Source of the DNA: Bacteroidota bacterium
GTDB lineage: Bacteria; Bacteroidota; Bacteroidia; NS11-12g; UBA955
Reading direction: 5' to 3'
Assembly (NCBI GenBank): GCA_016787485.1
Contig: JAEUUL010000004.1
Coordinates: 186,001 to 250,000 of the forward strand
Length of the DNA: 64,000 bases
Below are positions 62,782-64,000 of the stretch, piece after piece. The notes beneath the pieces are model-generated. The model made no database searches and had not been told where the DNA came from. It saw nothing but the letters and a program-made list of their open reading frames with translations. A program made the translations under genes and the position numbers. Within the stretch, counting starts at the first letter, position 1, and each line of letters begins with the position of its first letter.

Positions 62782-63477
62782 TTAGGGTTGAGTTCCCGGA
62801 TTTTCGATCATCCCGTCCCGCACGCGAATCACGCGCTTGGCAAAGCGTGCAATGTCTTCTTCATGGGTTACCAGGATGATGGTATTTCCTTTCTTGTGAA
62901 TTTCTTCAAACAGGTTCATGATTTCTACCGACGTGCGGGAATCCAGGTTTCCTGTGGGTTCATCGGCCAGCAAAATGCTGGGTTTGTTTACCAGCGCACG
63001 GGCTACAGCCACACGCTGCCGCTGGCCTCCACTCAGTTCGTTGGGTTTGTGGTGGGTACGGTCTGCCAGTCCTACATCCACCAGGGTTTGCCGGGCTATT
63101 TCGGTACGTTCTTTTTTGCCGATACCGGCATATACCAGGGGCAGGGCCACATTGTCCAGCGCAGTGAGGCGGGGCAGCAGATTGAAGGTTTGAAACACGA
63201 ATCCGATTTCTTTGTTGCGCACTGTGCTGAGCTCGGAGTCCGTCATGCGGCTCACTTCCTTGCCATTGAGGAAATACTGGCCTTCGGTGGGGGTGTCCAG
63301 GCAGCCGATGATGTTCATCAGCGTGCTTTTTCCGCTTCCGCTGGGTCCCATCAGTGCCACATATTCTCCGCGGGGTATATTCAGGTCTATTTTGCGCAAC
63401 GCATAGACCTCCTGGTCTCCCAGTACATATTTTTTCTGAATCCCTTGCAGCGATATCAGGTTGCCACCATCAGCCAT
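62782..63477 (-). CDS. LolD/MacB-type ABC transporter ATP-binding protein
   Basis: 231 residues from the ATG at 63477 ([12 protein letters not shown]); this overlaps gatC by 8 bases. Walker [11 protein letters not shown]-loop QTFNLLPRL, signature [16 protein letters not shown], Walker [13 protein letters not shown] and the switch His in VTHEEDIAR are all intact. The sequence groups with LolD/MacB ATPases (lipoprotein release or antimicrobial efflux). No cognate permease gene is in the window, so its partner is encoded elsewhere. Confidence 0.93.
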   Translation of the reverse strand: MADGGNLISLQGIQKKYVLGDQEVYALRKIDLNIPRGEYVALMGPSGSGKSTLMNIIGCLDTPTEGQYFLNGKEVSRMTDSELSTVRNKEIGFVFQTFNLLPRLTALDNVALPLVYAGIGKKERTEIARQTLVDVGLADRTHHKPNELSGGQRQRVAVARALVNKPSILLADEPTGNLDSRTSVEIMNLFEEIHKKGNTIILVTHEEDIARFAKRVIRVRDGMIENPGTQP

Positions 63478-63766
63478 TTTGGTCAATTACCTTAGGCACG
63501 CGGAAGAAATCGCTGTCTTTTTTCGGTGCATTCAGCAGTGCCTGTTCGTGTGTTATTTCCTGGTGCACCACGTCTTCGCGCAGCACATTGCTGTTTTCGG
63601 TCATGTAAATAAGGGGTTCTACGCCGGTAGTATCCACCTCATTCAGTTTTTCGCACATTTCCAGAATTTTTTCCAGGTCTGCGCGTATGGCTTCTTTTTC
63701 GCCGCCTTCAAACTTGAGGCGGGCGAGTGCTGCCAGTTCGTCTACTTTTTCAGGTGTGATTCTCAT
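63470..63766 (-). CDS. gatC: Asp-tRNA(Asn)/Glu-tRNA(Gln) amidotransferase subunit C
   Basis: 98 residues. GatC wraps GatA and GatB in the amidotransferase that turns Glu-tRNA(Gln) or Asp-tRNA(Asn) into the amidated form. Visible: [33 protein letters not shown] (GVEPL) and the C-terminal LREDVV...FFRVPKVI. gatA and gatB are elsewhere. It overlaps plsC by 17 bases and the ABC gene by 8. Confidence 0.95.
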   Translation of the reverse strand: MRITPEKVDELAALARLKFEGGEKEAIRADLEKILEMCEKLNEVDTTGVEPLIYMTENSNVLREDVVHQEITHEQALLNAPKKDSDFFRVPKVIDQNG

Positions 63767-64000
63767 ATACGCCGTATTCAGTTAATTTTTTTTCAATGAT
63801 AAGGTAAACCTGCTTTTTCAGCTCATCGGCCTGTTCGGGTTTTAGGTGTGCTGTATCTATGGGTCGATGAATGTGCATGCGCATGATTCCGGGCGAAGCA
63901 GTCCAGTTGTCGCTGTCTACCCGTTTGAGATTGTCTGGCAGGGTTACGGGTACGATCACAGCCCCGTGTTCTATGGCCAGACGGAAAGCGCCGTCCTTAA
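63750..64000 (-). CDS. plsC: 1-Acyl-glycerol-3-phosphate acyltransferase, 5' end outside window
   Basis: The 3' part of a PlsC-like gene runs into the window from the right. At the edge the frame reads KDGAFRLAIEHGAVIVPVTL, the motif III/IV region of LPLAT acyltransferases (FKxGxxxLAxxxGxPIVPVxL), followed by a short C-terminal tail. It would add the second acyl chain to make phosphatidic acid at the inner membrane. It overlaps gatC by 17 bases, marking one operon with gatC, the ABC ATPase and M28. Confidence 0.85.
   Translation of the reverse strand, partial: KDGAFRLAIEHGAVIVPVTLPDNLKRVDSDNWTASPGIMRMHIHRPIDTAHLKPEQADELKKQVYLIIEKKLTEYGVYENHT

Overview
The window looks like chromosomal DNA from a member of the Bacteroidota, most likely of the Chitinophagales/Sphingobacteriales type. 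The evidence is type IX secretion (T9SS) C-terminal sorting domains on several secreted proteins, a gliding-motility (CHU_C) C-terminal domain, repeated TAnnTTTG -7 promoter boxes, menaquinone genes, and the order panC / glycogen-synthase-like / DUF4270 lipoprotein. No rRNA, CRISPR array or insertion sequence was seen. One tRNA, Arg(CCT), is present.

Layout. 1-14.5 kb is a long leftward block: a beta-propeller-like fragment, lpxH, pheS, an AT-rich spacer, an Ig-like lipoprotein, mnmG, ybeY, a CHU_C protein, a two-subunit M16 protease, two T9SS cargo proteins and an S74-chaperone adhesin-like protein. Four strong parS-type palindromes and one weaker one lie between 5.9 and 8.7 kb, which suggests that the replication origin is close. 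14.7-22.4 kb is a polymorphic-toxin locus. It holds a ~1,840-residue secreted protein with a zincin motif and a variable C-terminal tip, followed by an orphan cassette that repeats the junction and carries a TNT-type (NAD glycohydrolase) toxin tip, with candidate immunity genes and broken remnants. 22.5-31 kb holds an unknown protein, ssb, a zinc-ribbon protein, two tandem TPR/adenylate cyclases and an RsuA/RluB-type pseudouridine synthase with a repetitive Arg/Gly-rich N-terminus.

31-43 kb holds an rRNA methyltransferase overlapping menC-menA and an SDR gene, then a glycan cluster (polysaccharide deacetylase-like, GNAT/FemAB-like, gmd, fcl and two glycosyltransferases) that would make GDP-fucose and use it on a surface glycan. 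43-53 kb is housekeeping: a pterin dehydratase, tRNA-Arg, dtd, panC, a GT5-like protein, a DUF4270 lipoprotein, DAHP synthase, a vWA protein, two amino-acid permeases and kbl. 53.5-61.5 kb is accessory: two copies of a hairpin-bounded intergenic repeat flank a secreted protein with seven tandem ~33-residue repeats, an AT-rich restriction-modification island (MvaI/BcnI-type endonuclease, C5 methyltransferase, small ORF, Vsr) and a GH3-family enzyme. The right end has an M28 peptidase, a LolD-like ABC ATPase, gatC and the 3' part of a plsC-like gene in one overlapping operon.

The most interesting parts are the toxin locus with its orphan TNT cassette and convergent candidate immunity gene, the parS cluster, the seven-repeat protein, and the composite repeat family. 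All functions are assigned from sequence reading alone. No database search was run.
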